Assembly: GCF_033115175.1 (NCBI RefSeq)
Contig: NC_084829.1
Span: forward strand, 16,256,496-16,320,495
DNA from: Lepus europaeus
Taxonomy: Eukaryota; Chordata; Mammalia; Lagomorpha; Leporidae
Direction: 5' to 3'
DNA: 64,000 nucleotides
This document shows, in pieces, positions 22,051 through 33,769 of the stretch. The notes under the pieces were generated by a model. That model was not told the origin of the DNA, did no database searches, and saw nothing but the letters and a program-made list of their open reading frames with translations. The position numbers and the translations under genes are program-made. The stretch's first letter is position 1, and each line of letters begins with the position of its first letter.

Positions 22051-23300
22051 GCTTCCATTTTGAACTATTAAGAGAAAGAGAAAAAAGGAAAGTGTAGGGG
22101 AAAATGAATCCTGAGGAAAAGTCACCTTAGTTTCCTTTGTTTTCTGTGAAGTTATGTGCATGAGAAACCAGAAGTCCTCCTACTGATTTCTCTACTCATC
22201 TTAGCGATGAGTTTGGTTCAACAATAAGCCCGAGAGGGCAGTAAACACTAGGGGAATTAGTGAGTGCATGGCCCTATAACATCATGGCTATCAACGAATT
22301 TGAGTATCATCAAACAAGAAAGATGCTTTCTAAATCTGATTTTAGTGAATTAGATTGCTCTTATAAGTGTCCAAGAGTGAAAATAATTTGTCATAATTTA
22401 TGCTCAGTGTCTCAGATTTGTCCAGTGAGGTTCCCTTCAAGCAGCCTTCTGTAGACTTTTGAATCCATCATCCCCACCATTTCTGAGCACTTACATACTA
22501 GCACTGCAAGATATATCTTCAGTTCCCTGGCACAGCCCTGAATTATATATATAGATCATAAAACTCCATACTGGTGTCTCTAATTCCAGTGTAGCATAAA
22601 CAATACTATTCATTATTTTCCCTTTTCTTCCACAGTGAAAGCCTTTGTTTCAACACACACACATTCATACATAAAATACGTGAATATACTCATTTTCTCA
22701 ATCCTAAAATTCACACAACAAATCAGAATCGCTACATCTTTAACAGTACAAAAAATAGCACTGCTACAGAGTGTAAGGTGTGTTTGCTGTCTGTGCTTTC
22801 AATGAGATCAGCCTTTTCTTAGATGAGTTCTTTTTCTCTTCAATGCCTTTATTATTCTTTTGATATGCAGTTAGATTTGTTCCCATTTGTGTTGAATTTC
22901 AGAGTATTTTCACATGCACCTGAGTCAGTTTTATTTTTTGATTATGTGGAACATTATTATGTTTCCAAGAAGCGAAAGAACATAGACAATTCTCAGAAAA
23001 GCTGCAAGAGACATTGCAGGCCTGCGATCACTCAAGTGGAAGCAGTGGAAGCAGGCTCCAGGCGATCTTTGGGGCTGGCTGATTGTGGCCAGCCCATAAA
23101 TCAGGAGGCATCATTCCTTGTGTCACTAAGGTCTCTTTCTTCTGGTACAGCCATGTGTAAAAGAAATAGCACAGGGTAGGGAATTTAGAAATAGCAGAAA
23201 TGAAAACACAAGCTAACTTAATTTTCATGACTTAACAGCAGTCCCAAGACAATAGCAGTCCCAAGTGAAAACGTTTCTTGTAAAATTGGCATTATTGCAA
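22051..23300. other. No gene seen; unassigned spacer
   Basis: AT-rich single-copy-looking sequence with no recognised gene or repeat. A 118-codon open frame near 22823-23179 has no recognisable domain. Confidence 0.4.
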
Positions 23301-23372
23301 GGTGGTTCTGCTCAGTGATAGAACACATGCTTAGCATGCATGAAGTCCTGGGCTCCAGCCTCACTACCTGCA
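23301..23372 (+). pseudogene. tRNA-Ala (AGC-type) pseudogene
   Basis: From 'ctcagtgatagaacacatgc' to the end, this aligns without gaps over 62 positions to the Ala-AGC genes, including an intact TTAGCAT anticodon loop. The acceptor 5' strand, the D-stem and variable region, the T loop (ctcc in place of ttca) and the 3' acceptor strand are substituted, so the T stem, B box and G3-U70 pair are lost. It is a decayed former alanine gene (or tRNA-derived copy) in the same orientation as its live neighbours. Confidence 0.8.
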
Positions 23373-23869
23373 TTCTTACTTTCTAAGCACCAGGTTCGCT
23401 TAGCTTTACTCCACCTGTGACAGCACGTACACCATTCTGCTGTGGTACAGCGAATAGCACTTCTCTGGGTGTTGTGAAGAAGTTTCCGGCCTGAAAAGGC
23501 AAGTGCTCGGATTTCCAGGGTCCAAGATCAGGCTAGGGGAAAGCTCATTTCCTTGTTTTTCATAATACAATAAATGAACTTTTGTTTTCCCAGTCCCAGT
23601 GGATGCTTTTCAAACTCATTAAGTTTATTCTCCAGAATGCCTTCCATGCTGCTGAACAATCCATATCTCTAGATCGGAACTCTTGATTAGATTCTGGTGC
23701 CAGCATTGAGCAGAAATCCACAGGAAGATGCTTCCTGGGCACAGTAATGTCATCTTGCTCAAGAGAAAAAAAAAAAAAATGTATTTTGAGCCTTATTTCA
23801 TTCCACCAATTGGGGGCAGACAAGATACTGTGAAGAGTCAGATGGGTTAATAGGCAGTCAGGTCGGTCC
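23373..23869. other. No gene seen; unassigned spacer
   Basis: No gene or repeat recognised. A 13-base A run lies near 23767. Confidence 0.4.
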
Positions 23870-24470
23870 TGGTGGACACTGAGGGTGCAAAATTCTTGCT
23901 TCCCCCAAAAGTTCTCTTTAACAATGTCAAAAATGCCTGCCCCACTCCTTAGGAGCTTCCAGTCTTATCATGAGACTAGCAAGGGAGTGGCGAGTCCATC
24001 CTGAGCTCAAGTTTATTTTGAAAACAAGTTACCCATCCCATCCCTCAGATGGCTTTTTGTTTTATCATGAGCAAGCCACACAGGCAAATAAGATTACTAA
24101 TCAGGTCTGTTGATGGGTTTTGTCCCCACCTTGGAAGTGATAATTAACTGAGTCAGTTTTTTTTTCTTTCTCCCAAAATTGTGTTAAAAACCCCACTACC
24201 ATCAGCCCCTTTGGGTTTTGCCTCTCTTGGAGCCCTGCTCCTGGCCACTCTGCCAGGAAGTCTCCAACTTAAACAAATCTTGCTTTTCTCTCTGCCTTGT
24301 CCAGTTGGAAATTCGTTTTGCATGTGAGACACAGAACCGAGGTAATCTTTTCTCTGCCACTGTTTTGCCCAAAGCTGTACTAAATTTCCAGAAAGCAGAA
24401 AAGCAGTCTCTTCCTACATTTATAGAAGCCAAGCAATGACAGTCTTTCCACAGTGCATCCCATCCTGTTC
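23870..24470 (+). mobile_element. LTR-like ancient repeat
   Basis: Composition and the ending 'ttgcatgtgagacacagaaccgagg' suggest an old LTR. A stretch at 24051-24115 (tatcatgagcaagccacacagg through 'tgatgggttt') recurs at 25714-25772, inside the adjacent provirus. The two therefore share a related segment. Family not determined. Confidence 0.35.
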
Positions 24471-24507
24471 TCACATTCCAAACTGTGCCTGTCTCTCACC
24501 TCCTGGG

Positions 24508-24809
24508 TGTTAGAGAAATGGCACAGTCTTATCTGTGGAGCCATCTATGCCCAGGACATCATCCTCGGCTCTAGCCATGGCCGCCATAGCTGGAAGCCAG
24601 ATGACCAGATAGCCCAATCACAGGTGTCAGCTCTACCACCACCCTAATGGGATTCCCTGCTCCTAATTTCATGCCCCCTGGCAAAGATATAACAGGACTT
24701 TCTTCCCTTACAGGTGCTCTCTTTACTCCTGGTCTGTCAGGCTTCCCCCTCCTGACAACAAAACTTTCCTCTAACTTCAGTGTTTGGTGTGTTTTGCGGT
24801 GGCCTTACA
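24508..24809 (+). mobile_element. 5' LTR of the class I provirus
   Basis: Starts TGTTAGAGAAATGGCACAG and ends ...GGCCTTACA. It aligns along its length with the 3' LTR at 31639 (shared 'ggcacagtcttatctgtgg', 'caggtgtcagctc', 'ccaccaccctaatgg'), with many differences. Confidence 0.85.
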
Positions 24810-24810
24810 T

Positions 24811-24828
24811 TGGTGCCATGACTCAGAT
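24811..24828 (+). other. Retroviral primer binding site, tRNA-His type
   Basis: TGGTGCCATGACTCAGAT immediately follows the 5' LTR. It differs at two positions from the complement of the tRNA-His 3' end (TGGTGCCGTGACTCGGAT), the primer used by HERV-H-like elements. Confidence 0.8.
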
Positions 24829-25119
24829 CCAGGCTCCCCATTGACCTTGCTCTCCCCCGAGGGATCTGAGCTGCTTCAGGATCCTGGATTTGTGCTAGCC
24901 ACAAAACACTCCTGGACCTCCTCCATGCCACTGAATGCTCTGTGATCCCGATGCACACATCGGCCTTTCCAAATCCTGAGGTAAGACAGGGAATGGGGAA
25001 TTCCCTCGGCAACTTCTACCATGGGTTATGGTTCCACTCTGCTTTGACTCAAAGTCCTGGTTCAGGCACCATAACCTCCCATGGTCTCTACGCCTTCCAC
25101 GGGTTCTAGGCCTTAGGCT

Positions 25120-25710
25120 CCAGTGGGTGCATGGGTGACAACCCACACTCTGTTCTCATACCCTCCCCGTCAGATGGCCATGATCTTGGGGACCCTCAAT
25201 ACCCACCAGTCCAACTCCATAGGTCACCCTGGGAACTTCTCTGACCCACATTCTGTCCCGCCCTCCTCTCAGTTGTCTCCTACCTTGACAACCAGTCCAC
25301 GTTTGACCCTGACACTATTCAGGATCTTTATCACGTCTGTGAGCATTTGGGAAAGTGGAAAAAGTTCCCTATGTCTAAGCTTTCTCCTATCTCAGCTCTA
25401 AACCTCCAGCTCCAGTCCTCTTAACTTCCAAAGCTCTCGCTAAAAAGTCCAAACCCCTTTATTCTACATTCACTTTTCTGGCTTGCTCACTATACCTCTC
25501 CCTCCTGCCTGGGAATTCCAACCTTATCTCAGAACCAGCTCTTGTCCAAAGTCTACTCCCCCTGCCTTATCTATGATCCTTTCTAACATCCTCCTCCTGG
25601 AGAAGCAAAGGCAAGTTTGGGAACAGCCTTCTTCACCCCTCCCCTTCCTGTTCCAATTTTACCTAAAGAGTAGCATCCTCTTGAGCTCTCACATCACCTA
25701 GGCCACCCTT
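25120..25710 (+). mobile_element. Possible gag-derived stretch of the provirus
   Basis: A C-rich, proline- and serine-rich region sits where gag is expected, about 300-900 bases after the primer site. I see no diagnostic capsid or zinc-knuckle motif, so the assignment rests on position and composition. Broken fossil. Confidence 0.3.
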
Positions 25711-25819
25711 CTGATGGCTCTTTTGTTTTGTTATGAGCAAGCCAGACAGGATAATCAGGTCTTTTGATGGGTTTGGGGCCTGTAAGGGGTTGGCTGAAAA
25801 CTAACTGCATTTCTATTCT

Positions 25820-28408
25820 TCCCTCCTCAGAGAGTAATTTGTTGGTGAGACTGAAGCAATGCTCAAATCTCCTCAGCCCCTACAAACCCGATTTCCTGGT
25901 CCCATGAGTGAGCCTTTCCTAGACTGGCCCTCCAAACCAGCCAGCTCACTGGGTTGATGACCATTTCCAGACATATCTCCTTTTCCCTAACTGCCCCCTA
26001 CTCTGTCAGCTATCAGATTCTCCTCCTTAGGAATCTCTGAAGGGGTGTCCACCTGCTCTGGTGGATGCCCTCTCCCATTAAACCTAACATAATGGTGAAT
26101 AATCTCCACTGGACTTCTTGTTCCTGGCACATCAGCCCCTATTCCACAGTCACCCATGGGACCTGTCTGGAAGCTGCCTGAACTTTTGTTTCAGAGGCAG
26201 TCCCAACTAGCTGACCATTGACTAGGGCACCATTGGCCTAAGGTGTTCTTTGGGTAAAAGGAAAACTAGAAGCAAATTCAATTAAAGTCTAAAAAGATGT
26301 CCTTGGTAAATCACAATCTCATGCATGAGAATTTGTTTCAACTGTAACTGGACATTGAGTTTGAAGGAATTTCTCCCTTTGAATCTAGGAAGATTGCTGC
26401 CTTGAAAAATATAGCTTTGTAACTTATTGAACTTGTTTTGCAATCTGTTTTAGCAGGTTTCCAATGATATAGCAATGGGTAATCAGTACTCGATGAAACA
26501 ACAATGGGTAATCAATACTCATCATAGCACCTAAAGTGGATTTTGCAGTCTCTGGTTTAATGTTACCAATTTATAGCTAGAGTTTTATAAAAGGAGTAGA
26601 AATCTATAATTCAGATAGAGGTATGGTATAATATCTGCATCTTTAGTCATCCAAGTGTAATCGGTAAATATAAATTGGGTAAAGCAAATGAGATAAATGT
26701 GTCTAACTGTAGACTTTGGTACTCTTAGCACCTTATATTCTGTGGAAAAAACTATTTGAATTTGCTAACATGTTTTCATAAATTGTCCATATGAAAATAG
26801 TTCAATATTGCTTGAAAGTAACTAAAGTTGAAATTTAATGTGTTATCTTATTTAGAAAATATTGTCTTAATTTGGAGATTTCTAAAGGGTTATTTCAAAA
26901 TGCACATCAAGTATATGGAAAGCAAAAGCTATTGTCTCACATAGAACTAAAATCTGATCCTCTGTTAAAGCAATGAGGTTTTTACAATATCTTGAAATCA
27001 TCTTAAAATCTGTTTAAACCCTGCAGCATCTCCTTTTAATAGTTTTGTTTAATTGGGACTCTGTCATTTTTCTAGCCAGCTCCAGTAAGCTATTTTCTCT
27101 TCCCTCGTTCTGAGCGTTAAAACTGTTCCAAGTTATGGAATATGATTTCATGCACTAACTCTTTATGGTTTTATTTTCGATGTTTGGAACAACCAAAGAG
27201 AGACAATTTTGTGTTCTGTTAAAATAATTTATTGTGTCCTCTATTGTTTAGAAACAACTGAGTTTTAAAGGAGTTATAATTTGTTTGAATATATACTCAT
27301 TCTAAAGCATTTGAGTAATCACTTTGTAACAATGCTCAAATCTGGTCTATATTATGTCATGATGTTAAGGGATCCTGTTTATATCAGATATTTTAAGCCT
27401 TCTATGCATCCTTGACAGGCATTCAAAAAATGAAAGTTCCAAAGAATTTGGACTTTGATATTTCCAGCTAGGCCCTGGAAATGTCAAAGGATATGTCTCT
27501 CATTTTGCAGAGACACCAACTAAGCAGGCTATTCAGATTATACTAAAGGTACTATCAAGATGTGAAGTAGTGCTAAATTTTAAGTTATGATAATGTGAAA
27601 TGCTACTATAAAAATGCCCAAAAGTCAGAAAGTCTAATGATCTTGTGTTACCAGACATGATGGTTATCTTTATGAGAAAGACCCATAGGCCGAAAAGGGC
27701 TATAAAGTCCTACAGGTGCTTTCAAAAATATTGTGAGCAAGTGCCTCTTGTTGGTGAATAAGTTTATAATTTTAACACATGGCTATTTAAAGTCTTCTGT
27801 CATCCATAGTTTGTGTTCTCCTCTAAATACTATAAATCAGACTTGCTGCTCATAAAACTAAAACACTGTTGCATCTGTGTTTAACTGTGTCCTCCTATAG
27901 GTTCTGATGGACTTTTCTAGTGACTTCTATCGTATTCAGTACTTTGGGATGGCTCTGTAAGCAGTTGAAACCAATAATGCACTACAGGTTCCAACTGAGA
28001 GAAAGTATGGTTAATCAAGGTTATTAAGAGCAGAATGTAATTCAAATCAATTGGTAATATTTTTAAAGTTAGATATTTTAAGAAGCTATTGCTGAAACTG
28101 CTGTATTGTTCTATCTTGTATGTTTTATGTGTATATATATTGTATATCTACATGGGAACATTTATTAAGAACTGTTTTATTGCTTACAGATAAAAGATTG
28201 CTCATAAATTTAAACTGCTAAGCTAATTGAAGACACATTTTGGTTTGTGTCCTGAATGTCTGTATCAAATATTTTAAATTTGTTGGTAGAAAGAACCTAA
28301 AACTGCTTAAGTCATTGACATGTTTGTGCTTGAGTTTGCTGGTCAAACAAATATTTAAGAGATGTTTCCAAATACATGTATTCTTGTCTCAAAATGTATA
28401 GATTCTGG
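25820..28408. other. AT-rich interior of the provirus, no gene recognised
   Basis: From about 26250 the interior becomes AT-rich and carries no recognisable pol motif. It may be a non-coding filler typical of non-autonomous class I elements, or an unrelated insertion. I cannot decide by reading. Confidence 0.35.
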
Positions 28409-28746
28409 GGTCGGTGCAGTGGCGCAGTGGGTTAATCCTCCACCTGTGGCGCCGGCATCCCACGTGGGCACCAGTTCTAGTCCTGGCTGCTCCTCTTCCT
28501 ATCCAACTCTCTGCTGTGGCCTGGGAAGACAGTGGGAGATGGCCCAAGTCCTTGGGTCCCTGCACCCATGTGGGAGACCCGGAGGAAGCTCCTGGCTCCT
28601 GGCTCCTGGCTCCTGGCTTCGGATCTGCGCAGCTCTGGCCATCACGGCAATCTGGGGAGTGAACCAGCAGATGGAAGACCTCTCTATCTCTACTTCTCTC
28701 TGTAATTCTTTCAAATAAATTTTAAAAAATCTTTAAAATAAAAAAG
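28409..28746 (+). mobile_element. CSINE inside the provirus, with target duplication
   Basis: Full-length sense C SINE ('ggtcggtgcagtggcgcag' to 'ttcaaataaattttaaaaaatc'). It is bracketed by a perfect 14-bp repeat, tgtatagattctgg, at 28395-28408 and 28747-28760. It therefore postdates the provirus. Confidence 0.93.
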
Positions 28747-29548
28747 TGTATAGATTCTGGTAAATGTTTTCATAAAACATTGATTTACATTAAACATTCT
28801 GGTAAATGTTTTCATACGTTGTTATTTAATGGTTGAAATTGCTTGCTAAGTTTTCATTTGATATTGTGATTGTCAGTAAATGATCTGGAAAGCCTGACCT
28901 TTTGCCTCATTTCTCTATTCTCTTCAAGATGGGAAACTGACTCTATTGAAGTACTCTCCAGGGATGTACAGTTTAATTCTAAAAAAGGGATGGCTAACAT
29001 TTTTCTGTAATAATAGCATAGGCAAAAAGAGTGCTTAAATTATGATTTCACGGCTAGATTTACTTCGCCATGGGCACAGTAAATGGGCATAATCTTGCTT
29101 TCAGACCAAACAAAGGGAGGGAAAGTTTTAAAGTGAGGACATAGCTTTCCTCATGGGCATTGTCTACCTCACAGAAAAACCACTATCAGAACATGCCCAT
29201 GACTGTAGGCTTCTAGTTTAGGCCACCAAAGATTAGAGATGGGACTTGGGCACTCCCTTGACTTGCATCCTCTGGTCTGCTTTAACAAAAACCAGAGGAA
29301 AAGAAGGCTGGGCATCAGAAGCAATGTAAAGATAGGTGGCAGGCCAATAATGGCTGCTTTGCACAGTGATCTCCCATCAAGGACACCCAACAGGCCAGTC
29401 CACTGCATTGGCTTTCAATGTGGTAAGCCTGGGCTTCAGAAGTTAGCTTATGAAGAGTCCTGGCAGCTCTGCCAGCCAAGAGTTGGGTCACTGGAAATGG
29501 ATCTGCCCTGGAGTCGAAGGACACCCAGGTCAGAGCCGCAGATCTTGC

Positions 29549-30355
29549 TGGCTCTATGCCGCGGACCGGCTCTCGCGGAGTCTCAGACCGAGGGAGAACG
29601 AGGGAACGAAGAGCCAGGAGAGTCAGAAATCGGCGGGGAAATGACAGACAGACACACACACGTTATGTGTATGTTACTGCTGCGATTTATTGTAGTAAGG
29701 CTTGGGTTTATATAGTAAAGAACAATGCTGCAGGCAAATGAAAAAACTTTTATCACAAAGGTTGACAAAATGAGTTAAAACAATGATGTCATATGAGTGG
29801 TTTAGTGGGGACATAGTTTTTAGACAATTTACGGAGGATGAGAATTGACCTTTGGCTTAGTTTTCGTTTACTGAGGATGAGAATTGACCTTTGACTTAGT
29901 TTCACTAACTGAGGATGAGAATTGACCTTTGGCTTAGTTTTACTTACTGAACTGTTTAGGGGAATAACTGTCCAAGGTTTTGCTTGCCCTCTAGGTACCT
30001 GGAGATAACCTCTGAGTAACCTTAACATTTTTCTGTTACTACAATGGGAACCTAATGATATGTTTTGACTTGCATTCCTGGCTTACGGGAAACTTCTTTT
30101 TCTTGATTTTTTAGTTTCTGAGAATTATGAGGGTAAGCAGTAAAGTGTAAACACAGCTGGTAGATAATGCATAATGAGATCATCAGCAGAGCAGAGACAC
30201 GGTGTCCCCCAAAATTTAGCAAGGACAGTCTTGGCTTCCTTAATGTGAGTCGGGGGTCATTACAACCACGGACTGCACAGGAATCGCCTGAGGCTAAACT
30301 CCAACAGAGCGCGCACCCCAAAACCCTGCAGCTTTAGACCCCCGACGCAGCAACA
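29549..30355 (-). mobile_element. Class II (ERVK-like) solo LTR nested in the provirus
   Basis: An 807-bp element reads TG...CA on the minus strand and is flanked by a perfect 6-bp repeat, tcttgc (29543-29548 and 30356-30361). Six-base duplications are typical of class II retroviruses. On the minus strand a TATATAAACCC-type TATA motif (about 29706-29715) is followed by AATAAA (29686-29691), the usual U3/R arrangement. No internal region remains, so it is a recombined solo LTR. It postdates the host provirus. Confidence 0.9.
29834..29948. repeat. Three tandem 38-39 bp repeats in the LTR U3
   Basis: Copies begin with gaggatgagaattgacc at 29834, 29873 and 29911. Directly repeated U3 units in retroviral LTRs are often enhancer elements; that role is inferred here. 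Confidence 0.9.
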
Positions 30356-31039
30356 TCTTGCCACGCGGGTATCACAGCTGTGGGCGTGGCAGCTCTAAGC
30401 TGAAAAGCCCTTCACTCGGCCCAGCTTCCAAAGTAACCACCACTGCTGAGGGGATGGCCAAATAGGATCAGTAACATTGCAGGCAGAACTGTAAATTTCC
30501 TGTTAGAGATGCCACCTGCCTTTACCTGGCCAGTTCTCCTCCCAGGCCAGCTAGGTAACTGAAGTCAACAGGGTGCCTTCCCCAAGGAGGTTCACACTTC
30601 CCTTATTATGTACCCCATATAAAGAGATAGATAGGTCTGGGCCTCATAACTGGCAAGGCCCTAAATCCCACCTGATTATTGTCAAGCCCCTTCTGTCAGT
30701 TTCTATTTGCCTCTCAATCAGAAAACTTATTCATGGTTTATAGAGCACCTTTCTTTGGTCCTCCAATAATGACTTTGTTCTAGACCCTGTCTAGCCCACT
30801 TGGGGCCTCATTCCTTTGTAATCATACCCTCTGCTCTTACATCAATGGCTCTACTCTCGACCTGGTGTATTGATGGTCCTCTCCCCAACTAACATAGTAT
30901 GATTGTCCAGAATTTTTCTACAGACAAGCCCCTCTACCCACAAGAGATGAGTTGCCTTTCTCCTAGTCTTGGTTGGGATCAGTTTCGCAGCCTCCCTCTC
31001 CCCAGTAGTGATCTCAGGAATGGCTTTGGGCCACAACGT

Positions 31040-31260
31040 CATCTCGATGCCATTACAACTCCAGTCACAAGAGGAGATTACCAGGTCCACTGAGACCTTA
31101 GCTGATGCCATCTGAGGTCTCTAAGGCCATATCACCTCACCAACAGGTGTGGTACTAAGGAACAGACTGACCTTAACAGGGTTGTTATTATGTTAACCAA
31201 TCAGGTCACGTAAAACCACAGCCATCTAACAGTCTTCACTTGGGGTCCAGGGACACCGCA
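31040..31260 (+). mobile_element. Env transmembrane-like trace of the provirus
   Basis: Short stretches around 31090-31175 recall the gammaretroviral transmembrane-protein region with the VVLxNR-type motif. The position, a few hundred bases before the polypurine tract and 3' LTR, is as expected for env. Broken fossil. Confidence 0.45.
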
Positions 31261-31625
31261 CCCACCCCCCACCCCCATCCTCTGTGAAATCCTCTTATTA
31301 CTTGGTTAATGCCATTACTAGGACCATCGGCTGCTATTTTAATCCTGGCTGCTACTTTGTCTGTTTAAGTGTTTACAGGAGGTGATGATAGAATGAACCA
31401 CAGCCTTCACCAACCTGGCAATCAATCAACCAAATAGTGCTATAGGGATCTACTCGGCTCCCCAACCAGGAGATCACAGCTTCAGGCATCGCCCCCATGC
31501 CAGCAGAGAGTAACTTGTCACCCTATGTTTGCAGGAAGCAGCTCTAAAGACAGATCATTGTCCCTCCATCCCTCATGGACTTTTGGGGCTGATCTAATCC
31601 CATACAACACTTGCTCTATAAAATA

Positions 31626-31638
31626 CAAAAGGGGGGAA
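31626..31638 (+). other. Retroviral polypurine tract
   Basis: An uninterrupted purine run (aaaaggggggaa) ends directly at the TG start of the 3' LTR. This is the plus-strand primer position. Confidence 0.85.
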
Positions 31639-31959
31639 TGTTAGTAAAATGGCACAGTCTTATCTGTGGCGTGATTTATGCCCCAGACACCATCCTTGGC
31701 TCTAGCCCCCACTGCCATTGCTGGACACCAGGTGACCAAATGACCCAACCCCAGGTGTCAGCTCCACCACCACCCTAATGGAATTGGCCGCTCCTATCTC
31801 CTTGCCCTCCCGCAAAGGTTTAACAGGATCTGCTTCCCAAACCGAACCTGCGCTCCCTTACTCGCTCGCCCTCACCACCCAGCCCCTCCAGCTTCCCCCA
31901 CCCAACAATAAGCCTTTCCTCTAACTCCAGTGTTTGCTGCATTTTGTGGTGGCCTTACG
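31639..31959 (+). mobile_element. 3' LTR of the class I provirus
   Basis: Starts TGTTAGTAAAATGGCACAG and aligns with the 5' LTR. It ends ...GGCCTTACG. An AATAA-type motif near 31906 lies where R would be. Confidence 0.85.
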
Positions 31960-32029
31960 CTAGGTGCTCACAAGCCACCCGCAGTCAATTTTCAGGTCAT
32001 CCCCCTTGTGAGAGTCTCACTCCTCCCTG

Positions 32030-32770
32030 TCGGTGCAGCCAATGCCCATGGCCCCGCGGCTCTGCTTGTGCGCAGCCACAGTGCGGCGCTTCCCCGCTGT
32101 TGGAACCGTGAGCAGCCCGCGAGGAGTCCAGGAGCTCGGTGCAACCGCGCCAGGACGCTTCTTCCGGAGAAAAGCTGCGTTTCAACAGGCTTCTTTCTAA
32201 CAGAAATACAAGGCGCAAAGTGGGGCTCTCATCTTTTGCCTGTAAGCAAACCCTGAAGAAACCAGACGCTCCCGCCGTTTCCGAGGCAGCCGGCACCCCA
32301 CTCCTGCTCCCCAGAGAATCGGGCAATCCTTGCGGCTCCCCCAGCAGCTATCACTGTCAGCGGTTCCCGCACAGGGAATTAAAGCGCCACCCGACGCGGT
32401 CGCCGCACGGCGCTCTCGGACTCTCCCAGGCCGCCGCCCCTCGAGCCAGGTTCTCTTCTGGGACAGACTTACCCTTCTTCCTCGACCCCATTTGCCTCTT
32501 CTACCTCACCCCCCGCGTCTCCGCCCTTCCCGGCCCGGCTGCCGCTCAGTGCCCCCTCCGCCTTGCCCCGGCTCCACTCCCGACGGGTCCAGCGCGCACC
32601 GCGACCCGTCTACGCCACTTGAAGATCTGTATTTCCACCTCGCTTGCCAAGTTTTTTCTTTCCCAGAGGCTGAGGCGGGGCGGGGTTGGAGAGATCCGTG
32701 GCTGAGGCGAACGAGAGATGGCGTTTTCTTTCCTGTTTCCGGGAAGGTTCCGACCGTCGGAGAGGAAGAA
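32030..32770. promoter_or_regulatory. Orphan CpG-rich patch
   Basis: CpG-dense sequence starts about 70 bp after the provirus and runs about 740 bp (dense at 32380-32620). Overlapping open frames up to about 190 codons occur on both strands with no recognisable family, so I take them as composition effects. No tRNA was found next to it. It could be a promoter for an unrecognised transcript. Confidence 0.5.
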
Positions 32771-33219
32771 ATAAATCTTTAGGATGTTGGCTAAAAGCAA
32801 GAAGCCTCGATTCTTAGCGAGCACTAGACGGTTTCAGAACTGTCCAGAAAATTTATTACAATTCGCTCCCAGGTGGTCCCGAGGCAGCAGGAAGTTTCTG
32901 AAACTCAGAAAACCCCAACATTGATTCTATATGATTTAGCAGGAGGAGCTCCTGCTATAATTGATGTAAGAATGTCTAATATCTCCAGATGGGCAAAAAA
33001 GAAAAAACCAAACCGTTTCTTAGGTACAAGCTGCAGGCTGCAAAACACATTAATGACAGGCTAATTGGCTTAAAAGGCTTATACTATGTACACGTGTTGA
33101 AAAATTGCAGCGTACCCTATGCAAACGTACAAGTAGTAAATGTTTACCAAAGGTGTTAATTAAAAAAAAAATCATCTTCAAACAAAAAGACTGGACCCAA
33201 ATCCCAGCCTTTCCAGAAT
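32771..33219. other. No gene seen; unassigned spacer
   Basis: No recognised gene or repeat. Confidence 0.4.
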
Positions 33220-33312
33220 TCCAAAATGCTGGCTGGAGTGAGCCAGCGGATGGAAGACCGCTCTCCCTCCATCTGCCTCTGCCCCTAAATCAATCAATCA
33301 ATCAATCAATCT
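33220..33312 (+). mobile_element. CSINE 3' fragment with AATC repeat
   Basis: 'ggagtgagccagcggatggaag' to 'ctgcccctaaatcaatc' is the C SINE 3' end. The tail has become an AATC tandem repeat (about 33290-33312). Confidence 0.75.
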
Positions 33313-33769
33313 TGCTTTTCTTATCCAGAGAGCACAGTTGGCCACAGCTTTCCTACACTCACTGTATCACTGAGTTCTTACAACTTTGGTGGTTTTCTTT
33401 AAGTCCTAGGGCTGAGTCCAGATGAGGGAGAAATTCTGAAGTTGGTAAACCGGCATTTCCAGTACCATGCTTAGCCCTTTCAGCAATGCCTAAAACATCC
33501 AGAACTCACACTGGGTACTTCTCTCCTGTCTGACTTCCTGTGCCAGACCAACACTCGCCAAAATTGGTTCCCCAAAAGACCAGCTGTGAGAGATGGTCCA
33601 TTATAAATAATTTTATGCTTTGGTAAATTGAGGAAAACCCTGCATTTTACACACCAACTCACCAGATGGGCGTCCTCACATCCTACCGACCTCCTACAGG
33701 GCTCCCTATATCAATATTATCACACTGTCAACACCTGAGTTTTGGAGGCGACACATTCAAACTACAGCA

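Larger units (their letters stand above)
24508..31959 (+). mobile_element. Class I endogenous retrovirus, old and broken (His-type primer site)
   Basis: Two related LTRs (24508-24809 and 31639-31959) bracket about 6.8 kb. The order LTR, primer binding site, interior, polypurine tract, LTR gives plus orientation. The primer site is of the tRNA-His type known from HERV-H-like class I elements. A five-base flanking repeat, ctggg (24503-24507) versus ctagg (31960-31964), is consistent with a target duplication. The interior is mostly non-coding now, with gag-like and env-like traces only, and carries a CSINE and a class II solo LTR. LTRs are clearly diverged from each other, so the insertion is old. 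It is a fossil with many breaks. Confidence 0.8.

Noticed and set aside
28362-28718. 118-codon frame on plus and its opposite-strand partner
   Set aside because: Both are translations of the CSINE at 28409-28746.
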